DNA of 61,967 nt, taken from Pedobacter sp. ASV12 (lineage in GTDB: Bacteria > Bacteroidota > Bacteroidia > Sphingobacteriales > Sphingobacteriaceae). The notes below the pieces were generated by a model that had not been told where the DNA came from, did no database searches, and saw only the letters and a list, made by a program, of their open reading frames with translations. Below are positions 35,726 to 44,704 of this stretch, piece by piece (within the stretch, counting starts at the first letter, position 1; every line of letters starts with the position of its first letter). The DNA is taken from assembly GCF_016429155.1 (NCBI RefSeq), contig NZ_JAELUC010000013.1:1-61967 (forward strand), in the 5' to 3' direction. The position numbers were made by a program, and so were the translations under genes.

Positions 35726-36390
35726 TTTTCTTCTTCATTCTCTGTTTCATCTGTCTCTCCAGCGCCCAAAACCTGCTTTTTCACAAAGGTAATAATCAGC
35801 GGAATGGTGGTGATGACAATGAAACCTATTATAATATAAACCAAATATTCTTCAATTTGTGTGGCAAACTTCCTGCCCAAAAAATATCCCAACAAAGTTA
35901 AGGATGCTATCCATAATATTGCGCCAACAATGTTATAAAGTGCAAACTTTTTTACATCGAGCTTAACAACGCCTGCAAAAATAGGTGCAAACGTGCGTAC
36001 AATCGGCACAAACCTGCCCATGATGAGGGCAAAAGCACCTTGTTTACGGTAATAGCGTTCGGCGGCAACCAAATACCTTTTCTTAAAAAAGAAGGTATCT
36101 TTGCGGTTGTACAAAACCGGACCTGTTTTGCGACCGAACCAGTAACCTGTAAAATTGCCAAGGATGGCAGCGGCACAGAGCCCCAGCACCAGCACGGTAA
36201 TATTGACATCGAGCCTGCCTGTAGCTACAAACATGCCTGCCAAGAACAACAGATAATCACCAGGTAAAAAGAAACCGAAGAAAAGCCCGGTTTCGGCAAA
36301 AATAACGAACAATACCACATAAAATCCCCCCTCTTTGAGCAGTTTTTCAGGGTCTATAAAATGCTGTACTGAATTCCAGAATTCTTGCAT
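35722..36390 (-). CDS. DedA-family membrane protein
   Basis: 222 residues with five or so membrane helices. [16 protein letters not shown] and [17 protein letters not shown] are the paired re-entrant motifs of DedA/VTT proteins, which include undecaprenyl-phosphate and phospholipid flippases. The C-terminus is acidic ([11 protein letters not shown]). It is the first gene of the minus-strand set running through BCCP and lies 46 bp after nuoN. Confidence 0.93.
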   Translation of the reverse strand: MQEFWNSVQHFIDPEKLLKEGGFYVVLFVIFAETGLFFGFFLPGDYLLFLAGMFVATGRLDVNITVLVLGLCAAAILGNFTGYWFGRKTGPVLYNRKDTFFFKKRYLVAAERYYRKQGAFALIMGRFVPIVRTFAPIFAGVVKLDVKKFALYNIVGAILWIASLTLLGYFLGRKFATQIEEYLVYIIIGFIVITTIPLIITFVKKQVLGAGETDETENEEEK

Positions 36391-36436
36391 AGTTCAATTA
36401 TTCGTAAAACTACAAATAATAATCTATATCGTTATG

Positions 36437-37807
36437 CTATATCAAATTTAAAATAAGCGATGGATAAACGCCTAATAGCAAGGTTACGATAACGGCAAGT
36501 ACCAATACGATTTTATACTGCGACGGCGCTTCCAAAGAAATTTCTTCGCCTTCTTTAAAGTACATGGCAATAATTACCCTAAAATAGTAGTAGAAACCTA
36601 CCAAAGCGTTTAAAATGGCAATAACCACCAAAACTACCTGATAGTTGTCCATTACGTTCATAAACATGAGGTATTTGCCCATAAAGCCGGCGGTTAGCGG
36701 TATACCTGCCAGCGATAGCATGGCAACCGTTAAGGCAAATGCCACCAAAGGGTTCTTTTTGCCCAAGCCATTAAAGCTGTCGAAAGTATCGCTGCCTGTT
36801 TTTTGCTTCACCATGATCAGCACGGCGAAGGCAATGATGCTGGCAAAAGTATAGGCTGCCGCATAAACCAATACGTTATTGGCCGAGTTTGGTGTCAATA
36901 CCACCAAAGAAAACAGCAAATAACCGGCATGCGAAATACTCGAATAAGCCAACATGCGCTTGAAGTTCTTTTGGTAAAGGGCGGTGATGTTGCCGATAAA
37001 TAGGGTGAGCACGACAATGCAGGTTAGCACAGGCGTCCAGAAATCGTGCAAAGGCTCAAAAGCATTGCTAAACAACCTCAAGAAAGCCGCAAAGCCAGCG
37101 GTTTTTACTACTGTCGACATGAAGGCGGTAATGAGCGATGGTGCACCCTCGTATACATCCGGTGTCCAGAAATGAAAAGGCGCCGCACCTACTTTAAAGC
37201 ATAATCCAATCATGATCAGGATCACACCCGGGTAGAATAGCGTAGAAACCGCATTGTGCTCTACCAAATATTTGTTGATGACTTCGATATCAAAAGATCC
37301 GGTAGCGCCATAAATCAGGGTAATACCGAACAACAAAAATCCGGTCGAAAAGGCACCCATCAAAAAGTACTTCAGCGAAGCCTCGTTAGAGGCAAAATTA
37401 AGCTTGCGAATACCTGCCAGGATGTACAAGCTTACTGACATGATTTCCAAACCGATAAACAACATAGACAGGTTCTGGTAAGATACCATGATGATCATGC
37501 CCGACAAAGCGAACAAAATCAATGTAAAATATTCGGCTACGTTATCGCTGCCTTCGGTAAAATAGCGTTGGGTAAGCAAAAAGATCAAGAAAGTACCAAT
37601 AATGCTGATGGCGCTAAAGGCCAGTGCAAAATTGTCCATTTTCATCATGCCAAAATAAGTTGTCGGATTATTCCAGGCACACAGGGTAAAGCCCAAGGCT
37701 ACAAGCAAACCTACCAAGGTTAATGGCAACAAGGCTTTTTTTGCTTTGAACAAACCTGCATAAAGTACTACTAATGCCGTTACGGCAATGGTTATAATAA
37801 TGTTCAT
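36437..37807 (-). CDS. nuoN: NADH-quinone oxidoreductase subunit N
   Basis: 456 residues, about 13-14 membrane helices. It is an antiporter-like proton-pumping subunit of complex I. LKYFLMGAFSTGFLLFG and KVGAAPFHFWTPDVYEGAP contain the conserved lysines of the channel. It is the last gene of the nuo operon, 2 bp after nuoM. Confidence 0.96.
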   Translation of the reverse strand: MNIIITIAVTALVVLYAGLFKAKKALLPLTLVGLLVALGFTLCAWNNPTTYFGMMKMDNFALAFSAISIIGTFLIFLLTQRYFTEGSDNVAEYFTLILFALSGMIIMVSYQNLSMLFIGLEIMSVSLYILAGIRKLNFASNEASLKYFLMGAFSTGFLLFGITLIYGATGSFDIEVINKYLVEHNAVSTLFYPGVILIMIGLCFKVGAAPFHFWTPDVYEGAPSLITAFMSTVVKTAGFAAFLRLFSNAFEPLHDFWTPVLTCIVVLTLFIGNITALYQKNFKRMLAYSSISHAGYLLFSLVVLTPNSANNVLVYAAAYTFASIIAFAVLIMVKQKTGSDTFDSFNGLGKKNPLVAFALTVAMLSLAGIPLTAGFMGKYLMFMNVMDNYQVVLVVIAILNALVGFYYYFRVIIAMYFKEGEEISLEAPSQYKIVLVLAVIVTLLLGVYPSLILNLI

Positions 37808-37809
37808 GT

Positions 37810-39273
37810 TTAGTTTAACCCTGTTAATTTTTGATTGACTTGTTCTAATAAATGTTGTACTGAAGCTTCCGATAATTGCAATATTGGCTTAGGATATACG
37901 CCCATTACAATGATAAGTGCACAAATGATATACAACACCACTTTTTCTGTTCCTTTAATATCTGTAAAGCCGATGGTGAGGCTGTTGGTTTCGCCCAACA
38001 TTACCTTTTGATACATCCTCAGCATATAAACAGCGCCGAAAATAATAGTCAATCCGGCTACAGCCACCATCCAAACATTATATTGGTAAACAGACATCAG
38101 TAATAAAAACTCGCCCACAAAACCATTGGTTCCTGGCAAGGCTACCGTGCCCAAAACAATGATGAGGAAAGTAATGGCTAGTTTTGGAGCCACTTTGGCC
38201 AAACCGCCTAGTTCATCCACCTTGTTGGTTTTCAATTGCGACGAAATGATGTCCAATACAAAGAACAAACCTACTACGTTGATACCGTGGCTCAACATCT
38301 GTACCATCGAACCTTGCAAACCTTGCGTATTTAGTGCAAAAATACCTGCCGCAATCAAGCCTACGTGGCCAATTGACGAATAGGCGACCAAACGTTTGGC
38401 ATCTTTTTGCGTAAAAGCTATTAAGGAGGCATAAACGATACCGATAACAGACAAAATCATGGCCAGATTGGTCCAGTCTTGTACGCCTTGCGGCACAACC
38501 GGCAATAGCCATCTGATGACGCCATAAATACCCATCTTCAGCATGATACCTGATAAGAGCATCGTACCGGTTGCCGGAGCTTCGGTATAGGTATCTGGCT
38601 GCCAGGTATGGAATGGGAAAATAGGCATCTTAATGGCAAAAGCAATAAAGAAGGCCCAGAATACCCAGCCCTGCTGCGTAGCATCGAGTTGGAGCTTATA
38701 AAAATCGGCGATAGCGAAAGTATGTGCCGGATTTTGCAGGTACAGGTAGATCATGCCCAAAAGCATGAACAACGAACCCGCAATGGTATACACAAAAAAC
38801 TTCATGTTGACCTTGATGCGGTCTTTGCCGCCCCACATGGCGCAGATGAAATAAATCGGGATCAAAGCCGCTTCCCAGCCGATGTAAAACAAAAATGCAT
38901 CAAGCGAGGTAAACACCAATAAAAGTCCGCTTTGCATAAAAAGCACCAAAGCATAAAAAGCGTTGCTGTTTTTATAGTCGTGCCTGAAGCTGGCCAAAAT
39001 GATCAAAGGCATCAAAATATTGGTCAGTAGCACAGTAATCATGCTAATGCCGTCGATACCTACGTGAAAGCTGATTCCAAACTCTTTAATCCAAGCACAG
39101 TTGATTACAAACTGTGTACTGGCATCGGGCGTAAATTTGCACAATAAACCTATGGTTGTTGCCAGCGAAAGGATGGAAAACACCAAGGCCGTTTGCTTAG
39201 CGGTTTTTTTGGCTAAAGCAGCTGTGACAATGGCACCAATTAGTGGTAAAAATATAAGTATTAAAAGTTCCAT
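37810..39273 (-). CDS. nuoM: NADH-quinone oxidoreductase subunit M
   Basis: 487 residues, multi-span antiporter-like subunit. GWEAALIPIYF includes the conserved Glu on helix 5, and AIKMPIFPFHTWQPDTYTEAP includes the channel Lys and the family signature. It lies between nuoL and nuoN in the standard order. Confidence 0.97.
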   Translation of the reverse strand: MELLILIFLPLIGAIVTAALAKKTAKQTALVFSILSLATTIGLLCKFTPDASTQFVINCAWIKEFGISFHVGIDGISMITVLLTNILMPLIILASFRHDYKNSNAFYALVLFMQSGLLLVFTSLDAFLFYIGWEAALIPIYFICAMWGGKDRIKVNMKFFVYTIAGSLFMLLGMIYLYLQNPAHTFAIADFYKLQLDATQQGWVFWAFFIAFAIKMPIFPFHTWQPDTYTEAPATGTMLLSGIMLKMGIYGVIRWLLPVVPQGVQDWTNLAMILSVIGIVYASLIAFTQKDAKRLVAYSSIGHVGLIAAGIFALNTQGLQGSMVQMLSHGINVVGLFFVLDIISSQLKTNKVDELGGLAKVAPKLAITFLIIVLGTVALPGTNGFVGEFLLLMSVYQYNVWMVAVAGLTIIFGAVYMLRMYQKVMLGETNSLTIGFTDIKGTEKVVLYIICALIIVMGVYPKPILQLSEASVQHLLEQVNQKLTGLN

Positions 39274-39292
39274 TTATTTTGTTTAGCCAATG

Positions 39293-41194
39293 TTAAGAGA
39301 TGGATAAATAGGTGTACAACAATAAGGCAATGATACCGAACACCATCATAAAGATATAAAAGCCTACATTTCCAGATTGCAACAGGCGAAGGTTTTTGCT
39401 GCCTTCGGTAGCCGTCCAGCCCAAGCCGTTTACCAAACCATCGATTACTTTTTTATCTACAATCCGGTAGAAGAACTTGGACAAAGCATCCAATGGTTTT
39501 CTGATGATCGTATCATAAATCTCGTCCAGATAAAATTTGTGGTAAGACAATTTGGCCAATACCGATCTTTTGCCCTCATCGGCAACAGGGATATCAGCAT
39601 TTTTCACATATTTTACATAAGCAAAAATCAAGGCAATAACGGCAGCACCTACAGAAGCGCCCATGAGGCCGATTTCTGTGCCATGATCTAAGCCCAATTC
39701 TTGTGGGGCAATACCTGCACCAGCCAACCAATGCGCCAACCATTCGTTACCTCCGGCAAAATGCGGCAGGTTGATCAGTCCACCGATGGCCGCCAAAATG
39801 GCCAACACAATTAACGGGAAAGTCATTACGCCTGGCGACTCATGCACATGGGTTTCTTCGTGGTGCGTGCCCCGGTATTTGCCAGAGAAAGTCAGGAACA
39901 TCATCCTGAACATGTAGAACGAAGTTAGGAAAGCGGTAAGCAAACCTACGCCCCAAAGTATCGGACTATGCTCGAAAGTATGGGCCAAGATTTCGTCTTT
40001 AGAGAAGAAACCCGAAAACGGTGGCAAACCTGCAATGGCAATGGTACCGATCATCATGGTAGCAAAGGTGATTTTCAATTTCGACCTTAAGCCACCCATG
40101 TGGCGCATATCTTGCTCGTGGTGCATGGCGTGGATAACCGAACCAGCGCCCAAGAACAGCAAGGCTTTAAAGAAAGCATGTGTTAACACGTGGAAAAACG
40201 AGCCGGTGTAAGCACCAACGCCCAAACCCAGGAACATATAGCCCAATTGCGACACGGTTGAATAAGCCAATACCTTTTTGATATCGGTTTGGGTCAAAGC
40301 AATCAAGGCGGCAATTAAAGCGGTAGCTGCACCTACAATGGCAATGATGTTTTGCGTAACCGGGGCCAAATCGAACAATACGCTCGAACGGGCAATCATG
40401 TAGATACCAGCAGTTACCATGGTGGCGGCGTGGATCAAGGCTGAAACCGGGGTTGGGCCAGCCATCGCATCAGGCAACCAGGTAAACAAAGGCAACTGTG
40501 CCGATTTACCGCAGGCACCGATAAACAATAAGATGGTAATGGTAATTATAGTCGTATCGTTAGTAACAAATTTAGAGGCTTGGGGGAAAATCTGTGCAAA
40601 CTCGGTGCTGCCAAAGGCGTTTACCAACATAAATACGCCAATCAAAAAGCCCAAATCGCCAATACGATTCATTACAAAAGCCTTTTTGGCCGCGCTTGCA
40701 TAGCTTTGGTTGGTGTACCAAAAGCCGATAAGCAGGTAAGAACACAAACCTACGCCTTCCCAGCCGATGAACATCACGATATAGTTTGAACCCAGCACCA
40801 AAATCAACATGAAGAAGATAAAGAGGTTCAAATAGCTGAAGAACTTGCCAAAACCGGCATCTTCGTGCATATAGCCAATCGAATAAATATGGATCAGAAA
40901 ACCGATACCGGTAATGATCAGCAGCATCACCGAGCTCAACGGATCGAGCAGGAAAGCCAAGGGGATCTGTACCTTGCCCGCGCTGATCCAGTCGAAAAGT
41001 ACTACATTGATTTGTTTTTCGGCACTGCCGCTCAATTGAAAAAATAAAACTACGCTGAGTACAAAAGAGGCCAATACCACACCGCTTCCGATCAAGCCAA
41101 CCAGGCTTTTGCTGAACGTATTTCGGCCAAGGCCATTAATTATGAAGCCTAAAAGCGGAAGCAAAGGAACCAGCCAAAGTAAATTATTCATCAT
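39293..41194 (-). CDS. nuoL: NADH-quinone oxidoreductase subunit L
   Basis: 633 residues, the longest antiporter-like subunit, with a C-terminal lateral helix extension. GWEGVGLCSYLLIGFW and KSAQLPLFTWLPDAMAGPTPVSALIHAATMV-type motifs (read in two parts) are typical. A His-rich cytosolic loop occurs near 445-460 (GTHHEETHVHE). It pumps protons in complex I. Confidence 0.97.
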   Translation of the reverse strand: MMNNLLWLVPLLPLLGFIINGLGRNTFSKSLVGLIGSGVVLASFVLSVVLFFQLSGSAEKQINVVLFDWISAGKVQIPLAFLLDPLSSVMLLIITGIGFLIHIYSIGYMHEDAGFGKFFSYLNLFIFFMLILVLGSNYIVMFIGWEGVGLCSYLLIGFWYTNQSYASAAKKAFVMNRIGDLGFLIGVFMLVNAFGSTEFAQIFPQASKFVTNDTTIITITILLFIGACGKSAQLPLFTWLPDAMAGPTPVSALIHAATMVTAGIYMIARSSVLFDLAPVTQNIIAIVGAATALIAALIALTQTDIKKVLAYSTVSQLGYMFLGLGVGAYTGSFFHVLTHAFFKALLFLGAGSVIHAMHHEQDMRHMGGLRSKLKITFATMMIGTIAIAGLPPFSGFFSKDEILAHTFEHSPILWGVGLLTAFLTSFYMFRMMFLTFSGKYRGTHHEETHVHESPGVMTFPLIVLAILAAIGGLINLPHFAGGNEWLAHWLAGAGIAPQELGLDHGTEIGLMGASVGAAVIALIFAYVKYVKNADIPVADEGKRSVLAKLSYHKFYLDEIYDTIIRKPLDALSKFFYRIVDKKVIDGLVNGLGWTATEGSKNLRLLQSGNVGFYIFMMVFGIIALLLYTYLSIS

Positions 41195-41209
41195 TCCTAT
41201 TCTATATAA

Positions 41210-41539
41210 TTACCACTTAAGGCGATTTAACACATTAATATCTATCGACTGCGTATTGCGGTAAACCATGACGATGATACTCAATCCTACAGCAACCTCG
41301 GCCGCGGCCAAAGCCATAATAAAAAACACAAAAACCTGTCCCGACGGGTCGTTATGGTGAACCGAAAAGGCAGTTAACAACAAGTTTACGGCATTCAGCA
41401 TCAGCTCTACCGACATAAAGATGACGATGGCGTTTCTGCGGGTCAATACCCCGATTACACCAATGGTAAAAATAATGGCGCATAACCAAATGTAATGGTT
41501 AAGCGGCACAACCTTCATATTTTGAAACAAACTATCCAT
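41210..41539 (-). CDS. nuoK: NADH-quinone oxidoreductase subunit K
   Basis: 109 residues, three membrane helices, with the conserved glutamates in SVELMLNAVNL and ALAAAEVAVGL. It couples the quinone site to the pumps. The start overlaps the nuoJ stop by 8 bp. Confidence 0.97.
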   Translation of the reverse strand: MDSLFQNMKVVPLNHYIWLCAIIFTIGVIGVLTRRNAIVIFMSVELMLNAVNLLLTAFSVHHNDPSGQVFVFFIMALAAAEVAVGLSIIVMVYRNTQSIDINVLNRLKW

Positions 41540-42038
41540 TTTGCTTTTCTTCCTTTTTAGTTAACAATACGGCACCAACCATTGCGGTAAGCAATAAGAT
41601 GGACGACAACTCAAATGGCAACATAAACGGGCCAAAAAGTTCCTTGCCCAGATTTTTGACCAAGCCCAGGCTCGGGTTCTGCAATACCAGCGGGCTATTG
41701 ATCGAAACTGCTTTGAACGAACCGATTAAGGTTACGGCCAAACAGCCTCCGGCAATTACGCCCACAATTTTAATGAGGTTCGATTTGTTGGGTTCATTCT
41801 CTTTGTTCAGGTTCAGCAACATGAGCACAAAGAGAAACAATACCATAATTGCCCCCATATAAACGATAAAGTTTACAACGGCCAGAAACTGGGCGTTCAA
41901 CAATACATAGTGCACGGTAAACGTAAAGAAGGTAAGTATCAGGTATAGCACGCTGTGGATGGGATTTTTAGAGAAAATCACCAGCAGCGAGAAAATGACA
42001 CTCAGTGCAGCTACAAAATAGAATACTTGTGTACCCAT
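41532..42038 (-). CDS. nuoJ: NADH-quinone oxidoreductase subunit J
   Basis: 168 residues, five membrane helices. NFIVYMGAIMVLFLFVLMLLN contains the conserved pi-bulge helix of subunit J. The upstream gap to nuoI is 107 bp and holds a palindromic repeat element, the largest break in the operon apart from the nuoA-nuoB gap. Confidence 0.96.
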   Translation of the reverse strand: MGTQVFYFVAALSVIFSLLVIFSKNPIHSVLYLILTFFTFTVHYVLLNAQFLAVVNFIVYMGAIMVLFLFVLMLLNLNKENEPNKSNLIKIVGVIAGGCLAVTLIGSFKAVSINSPLVLQNPSLGLVKNLGKELFGPFMLPFELSSILLLTAMVGAVLLTKKEEKQNG

Positions 42039-42064
42039 TAATTCTTTGTTTAGTTATTAGTTGC

Positions 42065-42141
42065 CATCGCTATTGCGGGGCACGAAGCAATCTCATTTTT
42101 TAAACCGTTGCTTGGGATTGCTTCTTTCCTTGCAACGGCTG
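42065..42141. repeat. REP-like inverted repeat in the nuoI-nuoJ gap
   Basis: The left arm 42065-42094 and right arm 42115-42141 are imperfect reverse complements sharing GATTGCTTC and GCAA blocks, around a 20-nt loop. The arms resemble the dispersed CATTGCGAGG...GAAGCAATC palindromes seen in many bacterial genomes, slightly decayed here. Confidence 0.62.
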
Positions 42142-42145
42142 TTTT

Positions 42146-42646
42146 TTATTTGGTCTCCAACGGAGCTTCTACCAATTTATCCTTGCCATAAATAAAGTCT
42201 TTGCGCAGATAATCAGACGGCACGATAGGTCCATCCAGGTAAATGGCTTCTTTAGGGCAGGCTTCTTCGCACAAGCCACAGAAAATGCAACGCAACATGT
42301 TGATTTCGTAAACGGCGGCATACTTTTCTTCGCGGTAAAGGTGTTTTTCTTCCGCTTTGCGCTCGGCCGCGATCATGGTTATGGCTTCTGCAGGGCACGA
42401 TAAGGCGCACAAACCGCAGGCTGTGCAACGCTCTCTGCCCTCTTCGTCTCTTTTTAAAGAGTGCATGCCACGCCAGTTGATCGAAAACTCGCGCTCTACC
42501 TCTGGGTACCTGATGGTTGCACTTTTCTTAAAAAAGTGGCTCATTGTAGTACCCAAGCCTTTTACAATAGCCGGCAAATACAAACGCTCGGCCAAATTCA
42601 ACGGCTTTTGTTCCAGTACTTTTTTCTTATTGCTTAATGATTCCAT
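42146..42646 (-). CDS. nuoI: NADH-quinone oxidoreductase subunit I
   Basis: 166 residues from the ATG at 42644-42646. A longer frame into nuoH is open but would overlap it by 76 bp, and MESLSNKKK gives the usual length. Two 4Fe-4S motifs, CTACGLCALSCPAEAI and CIFCGLCEEACPKEAI, bind clusters N6a and N6b, passing electrons to NuoB. It lies 11 bp after nuoH. Confidence 0.96.
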   Translation of the reverse strand: MESLSNKKKVLEQKPLNLAERLYLPAIVKGLGTTMSHFFKKSATIRYPEVEREFSINWRGMHSLKRDEEGRERCTACGLCALSCPAEAITMIAAERKAEEKHLYREEKYAAVYEINMLRCIFCGLCEEACPKEAIYLDGPIVPSDYLRKDFIYGKDKLVEAPLETK

Positions 42647-42657
42647 TGCTCTCCCTT

Positions 42658-43692
42658 TTAAAATTGACGTAAGGCAATCCAAATTCCTGTAATGATGATA
42701 TTGACAATAGCCAACGGGATCAATCCCTTCCATCCTAAATTCATCAACTGGTCATAACGGAAACGCGGAATGGTCCAGCGTACCCACATGAAGAAGAAGA
42801 TGAACATAAATATCTTCATAAAAAATATAAACGTGCCGAACAAGACTGCCGCATTTGGAGCCCAATGTGCCGCAATATAGTCCATACCCGGATAGTTATA
42901 GCCCCCAAAATAAAGCGTAACCATTACGGTTGACGAAACGAACATATTGATGTACTCGGCAAACAGGTAAAAACCCAGTTTCATCGACGAGTATTCGGTA
43001 TGGTAACCACCGATCAACTCGGTTTCGCATTCAGGCAAATCGAATGGCGCACGGTTGGTTTCGGCAAAAGAACAAACCATAAAAATGATAAAGCCCAATG
43101 GCTGATAAATTACATTCCAGTGCCAGCTATGTTGTTGGGCTACAATTTCCTTTAAACTCAGCGAATTGGTTACCAAAAGCAAGGCGATGATAGAAAGGCC
43201 CATAGCCACCTCGTAACTGATGTTTTGGGAAGCCGCACGGATCGCGCTTAGCAACGAGTATTTGTTGTTAGAAGCCCAGCCACCAATCATTACGCCATAA
43301 ACACCTAACGATACCACGCCGAAGATGTACAAAACGCCTACGTTGATATCGGTTACCTGCAAAGGCACTGTTTTGCCACCAATGGTTAGGTCTTGTCCCC
43401 ATGGAATAACCGCCGTGCCAATACAGGCACAAAGCATGGCCAAACCCGGACCAACCATGAACAACCATTTGTTTGACGTAGCTGGAACGATTTCTTCTTT
43501 CATGAACATCTTTACCCCATCGGCCAATGGCTGTAAAATACCAAAAGGTCCGGCTCTATCCGGTCCAAGCCTGTCTTGTAAAAATGCAGCCACCTTGCGC
43601 TCGGCATACGTAGAGTACATGGCAATAACCAAACTGATGGCAAATAAAATGGTTACCAGTATAAATTTCTCGATTACAAAGTTGATATCCAT
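42658..43692 (-). CDS. nuoH: NADH-quinone oxidoreductase subunit H
   Basis: 344 residues, eight membrane helices. RLGPDRAGPFGILQPLADGVK is split here as RLGPDRAGPFG and ILQPLADGVKMF, part of the quinone-channel entrance. AETNRAPFDLPECETELIGGYHTEYS includes the acidic loop. It overlaps the nuoG stop by 1 bp. Confidence 0.97.
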   Translation of the reverse strand: MDINFVIEKFILVTILFAISLVIAMYSTYAERKVAAFLQDRLGPDRAGPFGILQPLADGVKMFMKEEIVPATSNKWLFMVGPGLAMLCACIGTAVIPWGQDLTIGGKTVPLQVTDINVGVLYIFGVVSLGVYGVMIGGWASNNKYSLLSAIRAASQNISYEVAMGLSIIALLLVTNSLSLKEIVAQQHSWHWNVIYQPLGFIIFMVCSFAETNRAPFDLPECETELIGGYHTEYSSMKLGFYLFAEYINMFVSSTVMVTLYFGGYNYPGMDYIAAHWAPNAAVLFGTFIFFMKIFMFIFFFMWVRWTIPRFRYDQLMNLGWKGLIPLAIVNIIITGIWIALRQF

Positions 43693-44702
43693 TAGAATTT
43701 AGCAGTTTTTTCTAGTTCTATTTGATTTGCTTTTTGCAGGGCCAGGTTTTCTTTGATCACCGGTAGTGGCTTAAAAGTTTCGTAGTGGTTTGAGGCAATT
43801 ACCGAAGTATCAGGAATGTGCGTTGGGTGCTCGATTACCCAATCGGCTGTATTTTTCTTTTCAAAACGGCAGGTATTGCAGATGAATTCCTCCACCTCGC
43901 CAAACTGATCTTTGCGGGCAGTTACACGCAACACGTCTTCGCCTTTGTACCATAGCGTTACCTTACCATTGCATTTTTCGTGGTCGCAATTGCGATGTGC
44001 ATCAACAGGTTTGGTAAACCATACCCTGTTTTTAAACCTGAAAGTTTTATCGGTTAAGGCGCCAACCGGACAAACATCGATTACGTTTCCTGAAAAATCG
44101 TTGTCAACCGCAGTTTGGATGTAGGTAGAAATCTCCGAGTGGTCGCCACGGTTCAAAATGCCGTGTACGCGTTTGTTGGTGATCTGATCGGCTGTAAACA
44201 CACAACGGTAGCACAAAATGCAACGGTTCATGTGCAATTGGATCTTATCGCCAATATCTATCCTTTCGAAAGTACGGCGCTCAAACTCGTACCTGGTTTT
44301 TTGCAAGCCATGCTCATAGCCCAGGTTTTGCAAATCGCATTCGCCCGCCTGGTCGCATACCGGGCAATCTAAAGGGTGATTGATCAGCAAAATCTCTACT
44401 ACGCCACTTCTGGCCTCCAAAACCTCTGGCGAAGTGATGTTCTGTACTTCCATGCCATCCATCACTGTGGTACGGCACGAGGCTACCAGCTTAGGCATTG
44501 GGCGAGGGTCTTTTTCAGAGCCTTTGCTTACCTTTACGATACAGGTACGGCACTTGCCGCCGCTGCCTTCCAGCTTAGAATAATAGCACATGGCAGGAGG
44601 AACAATATCGCCGCCTATTTGCCTTGCGGCATTTAAGATGGTGGTTCCCGGAGCTACCTCTACTGTTATTCCGTCTATAGTTACTTTAACTAAATCGCTC
44701 AT
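43692..44702 (-). CDS. nuoG: NADH-quinone oxidoreductase subunit G, short form
   Basis: 336 residues; proteobacterial NuoG is about 900. The N-terminal [2Fe-2S] ferredoxin domain (CYYSKLEGSGGKCRTC), the His-Cys cluster site (CPVCDQAGECDLQ) and the 4Fe-4S motif CILCYRCV...DVCPVGALT are intact. A partial third domain with CDHEKC and CNTC remains. The large molybdopterin-like domain is absent. Flanking genes fit exactly, so this is not a truncation artefact; short NuoG is a known form in Bacteroidota. It wires electrons from NuoF/NuoE to NuoI. Confidence 0.93.
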   Translation of the reverse strand: MSDLVKVTIDGITVEVAPGTTILNAARQIGGDIVPPAMCYYSKLEGSGGKCRTCIVKVSKGSEKDPRPMPKLVASCRTTVMDGMEVQNITSPEVLEARSGVVEILLINHPLDCPVCDQAGECDLQNLGYEHGLQKTRYEFERRTFERIDIGDKIQLHMNRCILCYRCVFTADQITNKRVHGILNRGDHSEISTYIQTAVDNDFSGNVIDVCPVGALTDKTFRFKNRVWFTKPVDAHRNCDHEKCNGKVTLWYKGEDVLRVTARKDQFGEVEEFICNTCRFEKKNTADWVIEHPTHIPDTSVIASNHYETFKPLPVIKENLALQKANQIELEKTAKF

Positions 44703-44704
44703 GG

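Noticed and set aside
43692..44702. NuoG as a truncated pseudogene
   Set aside because: The stop is followed directly by nuoH with a 1-bp overlap, and all iron-sulfur motifs are intact. Short NuoG is normal in this phylum.
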